This document shows positions 14,166 to 21,918 of a stretch of 64,000 bases of DNA, one piece after another. Source of the DNA: JADCGM01 sp943370355 (GTDB lineage: Bacteria; Pseudomonadota; Alphaproteobacteria; Sphingomonadales; Sphingomonadaceae). The notes under the pieces were generated by a model, which was not told the origin of the DNA, ran no database searches, and was given only the letters and a program-made list of their open reading frames with translations. The stretch is from positions 208,101-272,100 of the forward strand of contig CALRQP020000001.1 of the NCBI GenBank assembly GCA_943370355.1, read 5' to 3'. Position 1 is the stretch's first letter; each line of letters starts with the position of its first letter. The position numbers and the translations under genes were made by a program.

Positions 14166-16109
14166 ATGGCCGACATCGACGCCCGCATCGAAGCCGCCCC
14201 CGAGCCTGCGCTGACCGTGACGACTGGCCCACTGCCTGCGTCGCGCAAGGTGCATATCCCCGGCACGATCCACCCGGACGTCCGCGTGGCGATGCGCGAG
14301 ATCGACCTGCATCCGAGCGCCAACGAGCCGCCGGTGCGCGTCTATGACCCCTCCGGCCCGTTCAGCGACCCGGTGATCAAGATCGACATCGCCGCCGGTC
14401 TGCCGAAGCTGCGCGCCGCCTGGATCGCCGCCCGGGGGGACACGGAAGCCTATGACGGCCGCGAGGTGAAGCCCGAGGACAATGGCCTGACCGGCAAGCG
14501 CGACAGCGGCACCGTCAGCGAATTCCCCAATGTCGTCCGCCGCCCCCTGCGCGCCAAGCCGGGGCACAATCTTAGCCAGATGCACTACGCCAAACGCGGC
14601 ATCATCACGCCCGAAATGGAATATGTGGCGATCCGGGAAAACCTGGGCCGCGCAAGCGCGGCCCACCGTGGCGACGGCCAGGATTTCGGTGCCTCCATCC
14701 CCGATTTCGTCACCCCCGAATTCGTCCGCTCGGAAGTCGCCCGCGGCCGCGCGATCATCCCCAACAACGTCAACCATCCCGAGTCCGAGCCGATGGCGAT
14801 CGGCCGCAACTTCCTCGTCAAGATCAACGCCAATATCGGTAATTCGGCCGTCGCCTCCTCGGTCGCCGAGGAAGTCGAGAAGATGGTCTGGGCCACCCGC
14901 TGGGGTGCCGACACCGTGATGGACCTGTCGACGGGCCGCAACATCCACAACACCCGCGAGTGGATCATCCGCAACTCCGCCGTGCCGATCGGCACCGTGC
15001 CGATCTACCAGGCGCTGGAGAAAGTCGGCGGCGTCGCCGAGGACCTCAACTGGGAGATCTTCCGCGACACGCTCATCGAGCAGGCCGAGCAGGGCGTCGA
15101 CTATTTCACCATCCACGCCGGCGTGCGGCTGCCCTACATCCCGATGACCGCCAAGCGCGTCACCGGCATCGTCAGCCGCGGCGGCTCGATCATGGCGAAA
15201 TGGTGCCTGAGCCACCACCGCGAGTCCTTCCTCTACGAGCATTTCGAGGACATTTGCGATATCATGAAGGCCTATGACATCGCCTTCAGCCTCGGCGACG
15301 GCCTGCGCCCCGGCTCGATCGCCGATGCCAATGACGAAGCGCAATTCGCCGAACTGGCGACGCTCGGCGAGCTGACCAAGATCGCGTGGAAGCACGACAT
15401 CCAGACGATGATCGAAGGCCCGGGCCATGTCCCGATGCACAAGATCAAGATCAACATGGAAAAGCAGCTCGAGGCGTGCGGCGAGGCGCCCTTCTACACA
15501 TTGGGGCCGCTCACCACCGACATCGCGCCGGGTTACGATCACATCACCAGCGGCATCGGTGCCGCGATGATCGGCTGGTTCGGCTGCGCGATGCTTTGCT
15601 ACGTCACGCCGAAGGAGCATCTCGGCCTCCCCGACCGCGACGACGTCAAGGTCGGCGTCATCACCTACAAGCTCGCTGCCCACGCCGCCGACCTCGCCAA
15701 GGGCCACCCCGGCGCGCAGGAACGCGACGACGCGCTGAGCCGCGCCCGCTTCGACTTCCGCTGGCGCGACCAGTTCAACCTCAGCCTCGACCCCGAAACC
15801 GCCGAACGCTTCCACGACCAGACGCTCCCCGCCGAGGGCGCCAAGACCGCGCACTTCTGCAGCATGTGCGGCCCGAAATTCTGCTCGATGAAGATCACGG
15901 CAGAGGTGCGCGAGTTCGCGGCGAAGCAGAATCAGGACGCGACGGACTTCCTCGCCGCAAATCCGCCCCGGCACGGGGAGGGGGACCATTCGCCCCTTCC
16001 GGCGAATGGTGGAGGGGCCGCCGCCCTTGCGGCGGCGGAGGCCGGCATGGCCGCGATGAGCGAGAAGTTCCGCGAAACCGGCGGGGAGATTTACGTCGCG
16101 GCGGAGTGA
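14166..16109 (+). CDS. thiC: phosphomethylpyrimidine synthase ThiC, with in-frame insertion near the C-terminus
   Basis: A radical SAM enzyme (647 residues) that converts aminoimidazole ribotide into the pyrimidine half of thiamine. The 4Fe-4S cluster motif CSMCGPKFC holds Cys565, Cys568 and Cys573, and the conserved core (ATRWGADTVMDLSTG, GDGLRPG, EGPGHVP) is intact. Between the cluster loop and the final helix (EAGMAAMSEKFRETGGEIYV) there are about 26 extra residues (599-624, starting NPPRHGEGD) encoded by three consecutive DNA hairpins. The family core seems undamaged, so the enzyme is probably active. A TPP riboswitch controls the gene from upstream. Confidence 0.96.
   Translation: MADIDARIEAAPEPALTVTTGPLPASRKVHIPGTIHPDVRVAMREIDLHPSANEPPVRVYDPSGPFSDPVIKIDIAAGLPKLRAAWIAARGDTEAYDGREVKPEDNGLTGKRDSGTVSEFPNVVRRPLRAKPGHNLSQMHYAKRGIITPEMEYVAIRENLGRASAAHRGDGQDFGASIPDFVTPEFVRSEVARGRAIIPNNVNHPESEPMAIGRNFLVKINANIGNSAVASSVAEEVEKMVWATRWGADTVMDLSTGRNIHNTREWIIRNSAVPIGTVPIYQALEKVGGVAEDLNWEIFRDTLIEQAEQGVDYFTIHAGVRLPYIPMTAKRVTGIVSRGGSIMAKWCLSHHRESFLYEHFEDICDIMKAYDIAFSLGDGLRPGSIADANDEAQFAELATLGELTKIAWKHDIQTMIEGPGHVPMHKIKINMEKQLEACGEAPFYTLGPLTTDIAPGYDHITSGIGAAMIGWFGCAMLCYVTPKEHLGLPDRDDVKVGVITYKLAAHAADLAKGHPGAQERDDALSRARFDFRWRDQFNLSLDPETAERFHDQTLPAEGAKTAHFCSMCGPKFCSMKITAEVREFAAKQNQDATDFLAANPPRHGEGDHSPLPANGGGAAALAAAEAGMAAMSEKFRETGGEIYVAAE
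15966..16036 (+). repeat. palindromic repeat element inserted in frame in thiC
   Basis: Three perfect stem-loops follow one another: CCCCG-GCA-CGGGG (15966-15978), ACCATTCGCC with its complement GGCGAATGGT (15985-15994 and 16001-16010), and GCCGCCGC with GCGGCGGC (16017-16024 and 16029-16036). The motifs look like the small intergenic palindromes of sphingomonads (GGGGAGGGGGACC ... GGTGGAGGGG). Here the length keeps the thiC frame open and adds Pro/Gly/Ala-rich residues. Confidence 0.7.
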
Positions 16110-16119
16110 TTGACTGCCT

Positions 16120-16135
16120 GTAGCCTATAGGATAC
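16120..16135. promoter_or_regulatory. candidate operator of the toxin-antitoxin pair
   Basis: GTAGCCTATAGGATAC is a near-perfect 16-bp palindrome (one mismatched pair) centred on CCTATAGG, nine bases before the toxin start. HigA-type antitoxins bind such palindromes to repress their own operon; binding here is inferred from position. Confidence 0.45.
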
Positions 16136-16143
16136 AGTCGATC

Positions 16144-16434
16144 ATGTTCGATGTCCGCCAGACTCCGACGTTCGCACGCTGGTACGACGGTGTGCGGGAT
16201 CGGGAGGCACGGCGTCGGATTGCGACACGAATCCTTAAGGTCCGGTCCGGATTGCTCGGGCACATCCGGACGTTCGGGAGCGTGTCCGAACTGAAGATCG
16301 ACTACGGCCCCGGCTATCGGCTCTATTTCACGATGCGGGGTCAAACCGTTGTCTGGTTGCTCTGCGGCGGCGACAAGCGGGATCAGGACCGCGATATCGC
16401 CGAAGCCAAGCGATTGGCCGCCGAATTGGAGTGA
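16144..16434 (+). CDS. type II toxin, RelE/HigB-like (addiction module killer family)
   Basis: A 96-residue basic protein with the RelE/ParE-superfamily pattern seen in TIGR02683-type toxins: PTFARWYDGVRDREARRRIATRI, then GHIRTFGSVSELKIDYGPGYRLYF and a final strand VVWLLCGGDKRDQDRDIAEAKRLA. Relatives cut mRNA at the ribosome, and the GPGYRLYF and GGDKRxQxxDI motifs are characteristic. The toxin precedes the antitoxin, the reversed order typical of higBA, and the reading frames meet at the stop. It follows thiC by 34 bases and carries its own palindromic operator. Confidence 0.9.
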   Translation: MFDVRQTPTFARWYDGVRDREARRRIATRILKVRSGLLGHIRTFGSVSELKIDYGPGYRLYFTMRGQTVVWLLCGGDKRDQDRDIAEAKRLAAELE

Positions 16435-16439
16435 AGGCG

Positions 16440-16742
16440 ATGAGCACCAAGCTACTGCCGCTTGATCTGTCCGAGCCGTTCGACACCGCGCAGTCGCAGG
16501 CCGACCTGCTCGCCGACGCGCTCGACTCCGGCCACGCGCCCTATATCGCCCACGCGCTCGGTACGATCGCCCGCGCACGTGGCATGACCGAGATCGCCCG
16601 CGCCGCCGGTGTCAGCCGCGAAAGCCTCTACAAATCGTTGAGCGCCGACGGAAACCCCGAACTGGCGACGGTGCTTGCGGTCGCGAAGGCGCTGAACCTC
16701 AAACTGAAGTTCGAGGTGGACGAGGGCCGGGCGGCGGCGTGA
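16440..16742 (+). CDS. type II antitoxin, HigA-like (addiction module antidote family)
   Basis: A 100-residue protein: an N-terminal toxin-neutralising part (LPLDLSEPFDTAQSQADLLADAL) and a C-terminal Cro/CI-type helix-turn-helix (GMTEIARAAGVSRESLYKSLSADGNPELATVLAVAKALN). This is the TIGR02684 antidote pattern. The start is ATG 16440, eight bases after GGAG; GTG at 16431 overlaps the toxin stop and is an alternative adding three residues. The protein should bind the toxin and also repress the operon at the palindrome around 16120-16135. Confidence 0.9.
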   Translation: MSTKLLPLDLSEPFDTAQSQADLLADALDSGHAPYIAHALGTIARARGMTEIARAAGVSRESLYKSLSADGNPELATVLAVAKALNLKLKFEVDEGRAAA

Positions 16743-16796
16743 GCAACCCGGCCCGCCGCCTTCGCGGCGCGCCGACGAACACCGGGGGGTGGAGCG

Positions 16797-17216
16797 ATGT
16801 CGCAGGCCGATTTGTTCACGCTGGTTCAGGGCGTTCACGAGCAATATGCGACGCTGTTCGCGCAGATGATCAGCATCAATTTTGCGATGATCGTCGCGAT
16901 CTTCTACTTCTTGCGCCAGACCCGCCTCGGCTTCCGCATTGCCGCTTACCTCTTCTACCTGACCGGCATGCTGACGCTCACCGGCATGATGCTGCACGAG
17001 GCGAATGTGAAGGGCCTCGCGCTGGCCAGCATGGCCGCCATCCCGCCCGCCGCACGCGATCCCGTGATCGCCGGCTATCTCGCCCTGCAGCACGGCTGGC
17101 TGTTCCGCACCACCGCCGCCTTCCAGAACCTCGCGCTCTGGGTGCTGGTGATCGTGGTGGGGTATATGCTGTTCTGGTGGCGGGGTGGGGAGGGCCGTGG
17201 AGCGAGGTCAGAGTAG
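16797..17216 (+). CDS. hypothetical small membrane protein
   Basis: A 139-residue protein with about four hydrophobic segments (residues 20-40, 45-70, a shorter one near 85-100, and 110-128). It has no signal peptide and a short polar start (MSQADLFTLVQGVHEQYATLF). I do not recognise a family. ATG 16797 has GGGGGGTGGAG upstream. It sits between the toxin-antitoxin pair and a low-GC DUF3800 gene but has normal GC itself, so it belongs to the host side of that boundary. A REP-like 14-mer overlaps its stop. Confidence 0.65.
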   Translation: MSQADLFTLVQGVHEQYATLFAQMISINFAMIVAIFYFLRQTRLGFRIAAYLFYLTGMLTLTGMMLHEANVKGLALASMAAIPPAARDPVIAGYLALQHGWLFRTTAAFQNLALWVLVIVVGYMLFWWRGGEGRGARSE

Positions 17217-17229
17217 TGGACTGTCACCG
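17216..17229 (-). repeat. REP-like 14-mer at the edge of the low-GC patch
   Basis: GTGGACTGTCACCG matches 13 of 14 bases of the reverse complement of CGGTGACAGTGCAC (842-855, 867-880). It marks the point where base composition drops from GC-rich to about half AT, just before the DUF3800 gene. Confidence 0.4.
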
Positions 17230-17333
17230 ATTTTGTCCTCCGATTTCTGGTGGAGGCGGAATGGCCGTTTGTTGACCGGAGCGGAAAAAAATCCGATTGA
17301 AGCGAAAGTAATAAATAAGAGTCTGCCTTCCCT

Positions 17334-18512
17334 ATGTATGCCTTCGTAGATGAGACTGGGAATACGGGCGCTAACCTTTTCGATGAAGATCAGCCTTTAT
17401 TTCTTACGGCGGCGCTTATCACGAAATCCGATTTCGACGTAGTATATGGACCTCATTTCACAAATATTTGCTCACAGGTTGGAATTAAGTCTCTACATGC
17501 CTCTGAGTTGGGATTTGGTGAAATAGAAAAAATTGCACCAGATATATTAAAAATACTGAAAAAGGCTGACGCTAGATTTTTTATATCACGAGTGGAGAAG
17601 CGATACCTGCTTGCCACCAAGATATTCGATACATTCTTTGACAGTGGCGAAAATCCGGCGGTTCCCTGGCAGACTTACAATATCCGACCACTCAGACTTA
17701 TACTTGCATTTAAGGTTGCATCCCTACTGGATGATCACATTGCAAGAATGTTCTGGTCTATGCTTATGCAGAAATCGGAAACTCAAGCACGAGCTTTGCT
17801 GCCCGAAATCTGCCAAGCTCTAATAGATCGTGTTGGCTCATTGCCGGACGCGCGCTCTCAACAGGTCATTAAAGATGCATTGGAGTGGTCTAAAGCCCAT
17901 CCAGAAGCGTTGGACTTTTACCAAGCAGGTCGCCAAGCAAAAAACGGCCACATGCCAAACATGGTCGCGTTTGCGAATCTGCTTGATGGTCTTGAATCAA
18001 TGTCCAAAAAATGGAACCGGCCTGTTCGCCTCATACGTCACGACCGACAGACCCAATTCGAGGCGACCTTGGCCGAATGGCATGAAATGATGGCTAACGC
18101 GCTACCGGACCCGATAAATTTACCGGGGGAAACAAGGGTGCTGCGTAAGGTCCATGGCTCAAACTTAGCGATTTCCGCGTCTGACGATAGTCCAGGAATT
18201 CAAGTTGCAGACTGTATTTTGTGGATATTCAAGCAATTCCTAAACGCCAAAGAAATCCCATATTACTGCGCTAAATTACTAAATTTCGCGATAAAAAGGG
18301 GTATGCAAAATGACTTCTCATTTGATGGAGTTAGTCACGCTATGCAAGAAACGTTTGGGCCGATGCTCCAAGCAGAAATGACGCCGGAGCAAATGGACCA
18401 TGCACGGGAATTGCAGAGGCGGTACGAGGAAATTCGCCTCGAAAACATGGCTGCTTATGAAAGGGATGGTCTGATGCCCTTTGAACGACAGACCATGAAT
18501 CATGAGCACTGA
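17334..18512 (+). CDS. DUF3800 domain protein, low GC, probably acquired
   Basis: A 392-residue soluble protein. The start MYAFVDETGNTG contains the DE(S/T)G motif at the beginning of the DUF3800 fold (RNase H-like), and a later DDSPGIQVADCILWIF carries the conserved QVAD segment, so the likely metal-binding acids are present. DUF3800 proteins occur in defence islands and mobile elements; a nuclease activity is proposed but not proven. Codon use is AT-rich (many AAA, ATT, TTA codons), unlike every neighbour, which points to recent transfer. No Shine-Dalgarno sequence is visible before ATG 17334, so the true start or the translation signal is uncertain. Confidence 0.85.
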   Translation: MYAFVDETGNTGANLFDEDQPLFLTAALITKSDFDVVYGPHFTNICSQVGIKSLHASELGFGEIEKIAPDILKILKKADARFFISRVEKRYLLATKIFDTFFDSGENPAVPWQTYNIRPLRLILAFKVASLLDDHIARMFWSMLMQKSETQARALLPEICQALIDRVGSLPDARSQQVIKDALEWSKAHPEALDFYQAGRQAKNGHMPNMVAFANLLDGLESMSKKWNRPVRLIRHDRQTQFEATLAEWHEMMANALPDPINLPGETRVLRKVHGSNLAISASDDSPGIQVADCILWIFKQFLNAKEIPYYCAKLLNFAIKRGMQNDFSFDGVSHAMQETFGPMLQAEMTPEQMDHARELQRRYEEIRLENMAAYERDGLMPFERQTMNHEH

Positions 18513-18667
18513 AAATAGGGGGCAGGGTGAAAATTGGAGCCGATAGGCCCTATCATGTGACCATTTCGTATCTATGCGCGCATCAGTTCTAGACCTCCGC
18601 CCACGATAGCCTTGCGCCGTAATCGAACTCGACAATCCGAAGGCTAAGACCACATATTCTGGAGGGC

Positions 18668-19021
18668 TTATTTTGCCGACAAGGCGGCACCGACCAACGT
18701 CATAATGGCGCTCGCCAAGCCTAGTCCAGCCAGCGACCCGATAGCTGCAGCGGCGACCGCAGCAGCGGCAAAGCGCGCAAAGGTGATCGCCCGTGATCGA
18801 TGCGAGATAGGGAATCCGCCCGGGAGGAGAGCGTTCCAGACTCGAATCTGCATATCGAGTGAAATCATCATCAACATTGGGAACATCACTGCCATGCAGG
18901 CTATCTTACCGTACGCCGCGAACGTGGCTGCTCCGACGACGGCGGTGACGCCAATCATCTCAATGTAGCGAAACACCCGCTCTATTGTTGAGCTTACCCT
19001 TCCCGTCCAATGCTCGCCCAT
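18668..19021 (-). CDS. hypothetical small membrane protein
   Basis: A 117-residue protein with an amphipathic N-terminal helix (RVSSTIERVFRYIEM) and about three hydrophobic segments (residues 22-38, 40-58, and an Ala/Gly-rich pair from about 78 to the end). No family is recognised. I use ATG 19021; ATG 18958 is an alternative that would follow the stop of a candidate upstream frame by one base. Third-position G/C preference is present but weaker than in core genes. It lies in the accessory patch after the DUF3800 gene. The 155-base gap to that gene (18513-18667) holds nothing I can identify. Confidence 0.5.
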   Translation of the reverse strand: MGEHWTGRVSSTIERVFRYIEMIGVTAVVGAATFAAYGKIACMAVMFPMLMMISLDMQIRVWNALLPGGFPISHRSRAITFARFAAAAVAAAAIGSLAGLGLASAIMTLVGAALSAK

Positions 19022-19206
19022 TCGATGTCTTCCCCATAACAATCGGCTCCCAGCCTAGGGTTGGAGCACCGCCGCCGCGATAGGTCAATTCGACCGACTC
19101 GATCGCGAGGCCGAACAACGCGTGCGTCTGCGGGCGGTCGCTTAAGGACAAATCGGTGCAATCGGTGAAGATGTACTCATTCCTGTCCTCGCCCCCAACC
19201 TCCACC
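18960..19206 (-). CDS. candidate small ORF, possibly a remnant
   Basis: A frame from GTG 19206 to TGA 18960 would encode 81 residues (starts VEVGGEDRNEYIF and includes RPQTHALFGLAIESVELTYRGGG). GGGGGGAGG lies nine bases upstream of the GTG. The first 50 residues look protein-like and the last 20 do not, and the end overlaps the membrane-protein gene at 18668-19021 in another frame. It may be a real small gene, or a decayed one joined to the next by a frameshift. I recognise no family. Confidence 0.25.
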
Positions 19207-19223
19207 CGCGCTAACCTCCCCCC

Positions 19224-19886
19224 ATGTGCAACGAAGCCTATCGCCGCATTCAAATAGGGCAGCTGCGCGAGGGCTGGTCGCAGCTGAAGATTCCGCTGCG
19301 CTTCCCCGAGGGCATCCCCAATTTCGCAGCCGTCGACAGTATCCGCATCACCGACCGGATCGAGATCGTCCGCGCTGCGGCGGACGCGCCGGGCGAGGCG
19401 GAGATGGTGACACGGCGGTGGAGCTGGCCGGCGCCGGGGGGCAAGCGGCCGGTGTATAATGTCCGCTCGGACGGCCGCGCGCTGCCGAATGGCGACGGGC
19501 ACGGGCGCTGCCTGATCCCGGTCGACGGCTTCTACGAATTCACCGATCCGCCCCCGCCCGAGCCCGACCTGCTCGGCACGCCCGCCGCACCGCCCCGCGC
19601 GGCGAAGAAGCCGCTCAAGTCGAAATGGGCATTCACGCTGAAGGGCCATGACTGGTTCGCCATCGCCGGCGTCTGGCGGCGCGATCCGGGCGTGCCCGAT
19701 GCGACGGGCGAGGCCTGGGCCATGCTGACCTGCCCGCCCGGCCCCGACATCGCCCCCTACCACGACCGCCAGGTCGTCGTGCTGCGCCCCGCCGATTTCG
19801 CCGGCTGGCTCACCGGCGAAACCCCTGCGGCGGAGTTGTGTCAGCCGTTGCCTGCGGGGACGCTGGAGGTGACGCGGGTGCGGTGA
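19224..19886 (+). CDS. SRAP domain protein (HMCES/YedK-like)
   Basis: A 220-residue protein of the SOS-response-associated peptidase family, which forms a thiazolidine crosslink with abasic sites in single-stranded DNA to protect them. The catalytic Cys2 is directly after the initiator Met (MCNEAYRR). YNVRSDG replaces the more common YNARSE-type stretch, the active-site Glu is in RCLIPVDGFYEF, and His is in PYHDRQVVVL. The MCN rather than MCG start is seen in an alphaproteobacterial branch of the family. It stands alone, followed by a palindromic repeat. Confidence 0.92.
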   Translation: MCNEAYRRIQIGQLREGWSQLKIPLRFPEGIPNFAAVDSIRITDRIEIVRAAADAPGEAEMVTRRWSWPAPGGKRPVYNVRSDGRALPNGDGHGRCLIPVDGFYEFTDPPPPEPDLLGTPAAPPRAAKKPLKSKWAFTLKGHDWFAIAGVWRRDPGVPDATGEAWAMLTCPPGPDIAPYHDRQVVVLRPADFAGWLTGETPAAELCQPLPAGTLEVTRVR

Positions 19887-19931
19887 GGGGAGGGGCCGTT
19901 CATCTGCTGTCGAAGCCAGCTGCACCCAAAA

Positions 19932-20053
19932 CCCGTCATCCCGGCGAACGCCGGGACCCAGTAGCTTTAACAAGGCGTGCGGCAGCACGCGCACGCTACC
20001 GCGTGCATTGTTTGCTTTGCTACTGGGCTCCCGGCGTTCGCCGGGATGACGGG
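19932..20053. repeat. intergenic palindromic element, copy R1
   Basis: A 122-bp element with 25-bp perfect terminal inverted repeats (19932-19956 and 20029-20053; outer sequence CCCGTCATCCCGGCGAACG), extended inward by CCCAGTAGC and GCTACTGGG. The middle (GCGTGCATTG etc.) is shared with the element at 45255-45371, so both are copies of one family. Such elements are non-coding; they are probably small mobile repeats that also form strong hairpins in RNA. The rest of the 19887-20121 gap shows nothing else. Confidence 0.8.
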
Positions 20054-20121
20054 GATGGATTGAAATGAGCGGGCGGGCTGCTCTCCGGCAACGCTCGCAA
20101 TTAGTTAGTCTCGTCCATCGC

Positions 20122-20478
20122 CTACCCCTGCGCCGCCACCGCCGCCCGCACCAGCGCCGTGAACGCCGCCGCGTCCACATCGTCCCCCTCGCGCAGGTCG
20201 ATCGCGCGTCGCGTCCCGCCGTCAAGGCTCGCGTTGAACAGCCCCGCCGGATCATCGAGCGCCGCGCCCTTCGCGAAGGTCAGCTTGACCTTGTCGCGGT
20301 AGGTCTCCCCCGTGCAGATGATCCCGCCGCACTCCCACACCGGCACCCCGTCCGGGTTGGAGGGCTTGCGCCACTTCACCGTCTCGCTAATGCGCGGGTC
20401 GGCCGCGAGGATCAGCGAGCGCAGCCGAGCAAGCAGGGCGTGCCGCCAGTCGGTCTTTGGTTCGGAAGTGTCGATCAT
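20122..20478 (-). CDS. DUF1801 (YdhG/YdeI-like) domain protein
   Basis: A 118-residue cytoplasmic protein with the DUF1801 pattern: WRHALLARLRSLILAADPRISETVKWRKPSNPDGVPVWECGGIICTGETYRDKVKLTF, followed by a region with DPAGLFNASLDGGTRRAIDL. The fold resembles frataxin/YdhG proteins; a link to iron or metal handling has been proposed for relatives but is not established. ATG at 20478 is preferred. It is alone on its strand between a palindromic repeat and an acetyltransferase gene. Confidence 0.85.
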   Translation of the reverse strand: MIDTSEPKTDWRHALLARLRSLILAADPRISETVKWRKPSNPDGVPVWECGGIICTGETYRDKVKLTFAKGAALDDPAGLFNASLDGGTRRAIDLREGDDVDAAAFTALVRAAVAAQG

Positions 20479-20631
20479 GCCAAGTCCCCGCAGCGCTTGG
20501 CAAAAGTTCAGGAATCAAGCTGCCCCGTCAAGGTGGCGCCCAAGGTCGGCCCGACCAACGTTTGTTGCCTCTGCAAAATCGAGGATCTCACGATCTTGCC
20601 CGATGGCTCCGACAAAGGCATCGCAGCCGTT

Positions 20632-21126
20632 ATGACCGACTCGCTGCCCGCCCTCACAATCCGCGATTTCACTGACGCCGACGCGGCGGCCTTCCACGAC
20701 ATCAATGCCGCGTGGATCCGCGCGATGTTCGAACTCGAAGCGCATGACATTCACGTCCTGACCCATCCGCGCGAAACGATCCTCGACCCCGGCGGCGCGA
20801 TCCTGCTCGCCGAGGTGGCGGGGCAGGGGGTGATCGGCACCTGTGCACTGATGAAGATCGCGCCCGGCGTGTTCGAGCTCACCAAGATGGGCGTCCTCGA
20901 ATCAACCCGCGGGCTGAAGGCCGGCGAGAAGCTGCTGGCCGCGACGCTCGAGCGGGCGCGGTCGATGGAGATGTCGACGCTGTTCCTGCTGACCAATGCG
21001 AAGTGCGAGGCGGCGATCCATCTCTATGAGAAGCTCGGCTTCGTCCACGACGCCGGGATCATGCGTGATCATGGCAGCATGTACGGCCGCTGCGATGTGG
21101 CGATGTCCTACCCCATCGCCGCCTGA
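20632..21126 (+). CDS. GNAT family N-acetyltransferase
   Basis: A 164-residue cytoplasmic enzyme of the GNAT fold that would move an acetyl group from acetyl-CoA to an amine. It opens with LTIRDFTDADAAAFHDIN. The acetyl-CoA loop is MGVLESTRGLKAGEKLL (a variant of the Q/RxxGxG/A motif), and the closing motif is FLLTNAKCEAAIHLYEKLGFVHDAG. The substrate is unknown. ATG 20632 has no good ribosome site; an upstream in-frame extension through a Cys-rich stretch is possible but lacks protein-like character. No operon partner. Confidence 0.88.
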   Translation: MTDSLPALTIRDFTDADAAAFHDINAAWIRAMFELEAHDIHVLTHPRETILDPGGAILLAEVAGQGVIGTCALMKIAPGVFELTKMGVLESTRGLKAGEKLLAATLERARSMEMSTLFLLTNAKCEAAIHLYEKLGFVHDAGIMRDHGSMYGRCDVAMSYPIAA

Positions 21127-21212
21127 CGGCGTTCCGGAGGCGCAACGACTGTTGCGGTGCAGGGGCGGTTCATTACGGTGCCGATGAACGGTTGCGCGCC
21201 GGGGAGATGCCG

Positions 21213-21869
21213 ATGAGTCGCTATCGCTTGATCACCGCTGCCGCTGCCGCCTTGGCCTGTGCGTTCCCAGCAGCCGCGCAGGTCACGACACCCGGCAGCC
21301 CGATCCTCGTCGCCGCCACGGCCCTCATCGAAAGCTCGGGCGCACCGGCCGAGTTCACCATCGTCACCGACAGTTTCATGCTCCGCGTCAAACACAATGC
21401 CAGCGGCCTGATCTGCACCTTCCCGGCGGTCGGGGAGAACCGGCTGACGATCAGCCACGACGGCGGTGCCACCACGGTCGGCTGCATCATGAAGGCGAAC
21501 GGGGTCGAGGAGGTCTGGGGGGCGACGAGCGCACCGCCGCCGGTCGATTTCACCGGGGCCTTCGACAACTGGACCGCCGAACAGCTCGCCGCCAACCCGG
21601 GCTGGAAGACGATGGCGAAGAAACAGGGCATCGATGCGGCCGGTCCGGTCGGCGCGCTCGCCCGCACGCTGCCGCCGACCAAGCGCGCCGGCTGGCTCAA
21701 CACCGGGCCGAAGTCGCTCACCTATTATGGTGTCGCCGACGCGGCGGGCTGGCGGCTCACCTATATCTCGAGCGGCAATGCCGGCATGGTCAGCTTCCTC
21801 GCGCCGATGGTCTGGCTGTCGGGCATCCAGCAGGTCGTCGAGCGCGGCCAGACCGGCACGGCGCTTTAG
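21213..21869 (+). CDS. hypothetical secreted protein
   Basis: A 218-residue protein with a clear signal peptide (MSRYRLITAAAAALACAFPAAAQ). The start at 21213 follows GGGGAG by six bases; TTG 21192 and ATG 21207 are weaker options. The mature part is beta-rich, with two cysteines (LICTFPAVGENR and TVGCIMKANG) that may form a disulfide, and a C-terminal segment LTYISSGNAGMVSFLAPMVWLSG. I do not recognise a family. It lies just upstream of the thiS-thiG fusion with a 49-base gap, but no link to thiamine is evident. Confidence 0.72.
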   Translation: MSRYRLITAAAAALACAFPAAAQVTTPGSPILVAATALIESSGAPAEFTIVTDSFMLRVKHNASGLICTFPAVGENRLTISHDGGATTVGCIMKANGVEEVWGATSAPPPVDFTGAFDNWTAEQLAANPGWKTMAKKQGIDAAGPVGALARTLPPTKRAGWLNTGPKSLTYYGVADAAGWRLTYISSGNAGMVSFLAPMVWLSGIQQVVERGQTGTAL

Positions 21870-21918
21870 CCGCAACAGTGAATTGACGGCCCGCACCGAG
21901 CGCCTTACCCGCTCGGGC

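Noticed and set aside
13758..15989. A 743-residue open frame antisense to thiC
   Set aside because: It mirrors thiC codons and crosses the riboswitch. No domain or ribosome site; a shadow frame.
18960..20255. A 431-residue minus-strand frame
   Set aside because: It covers the SRAP gene in antisense and the R1 element. Only its last part (18960-19206) looks possibly coding and is listed separately at low confidence.
20065..20631. Upstream extension of the acetyltransferase
   Set aside because: The in-frame extension runs antisense through the DUF1801 gene and has no GNAT-like character.
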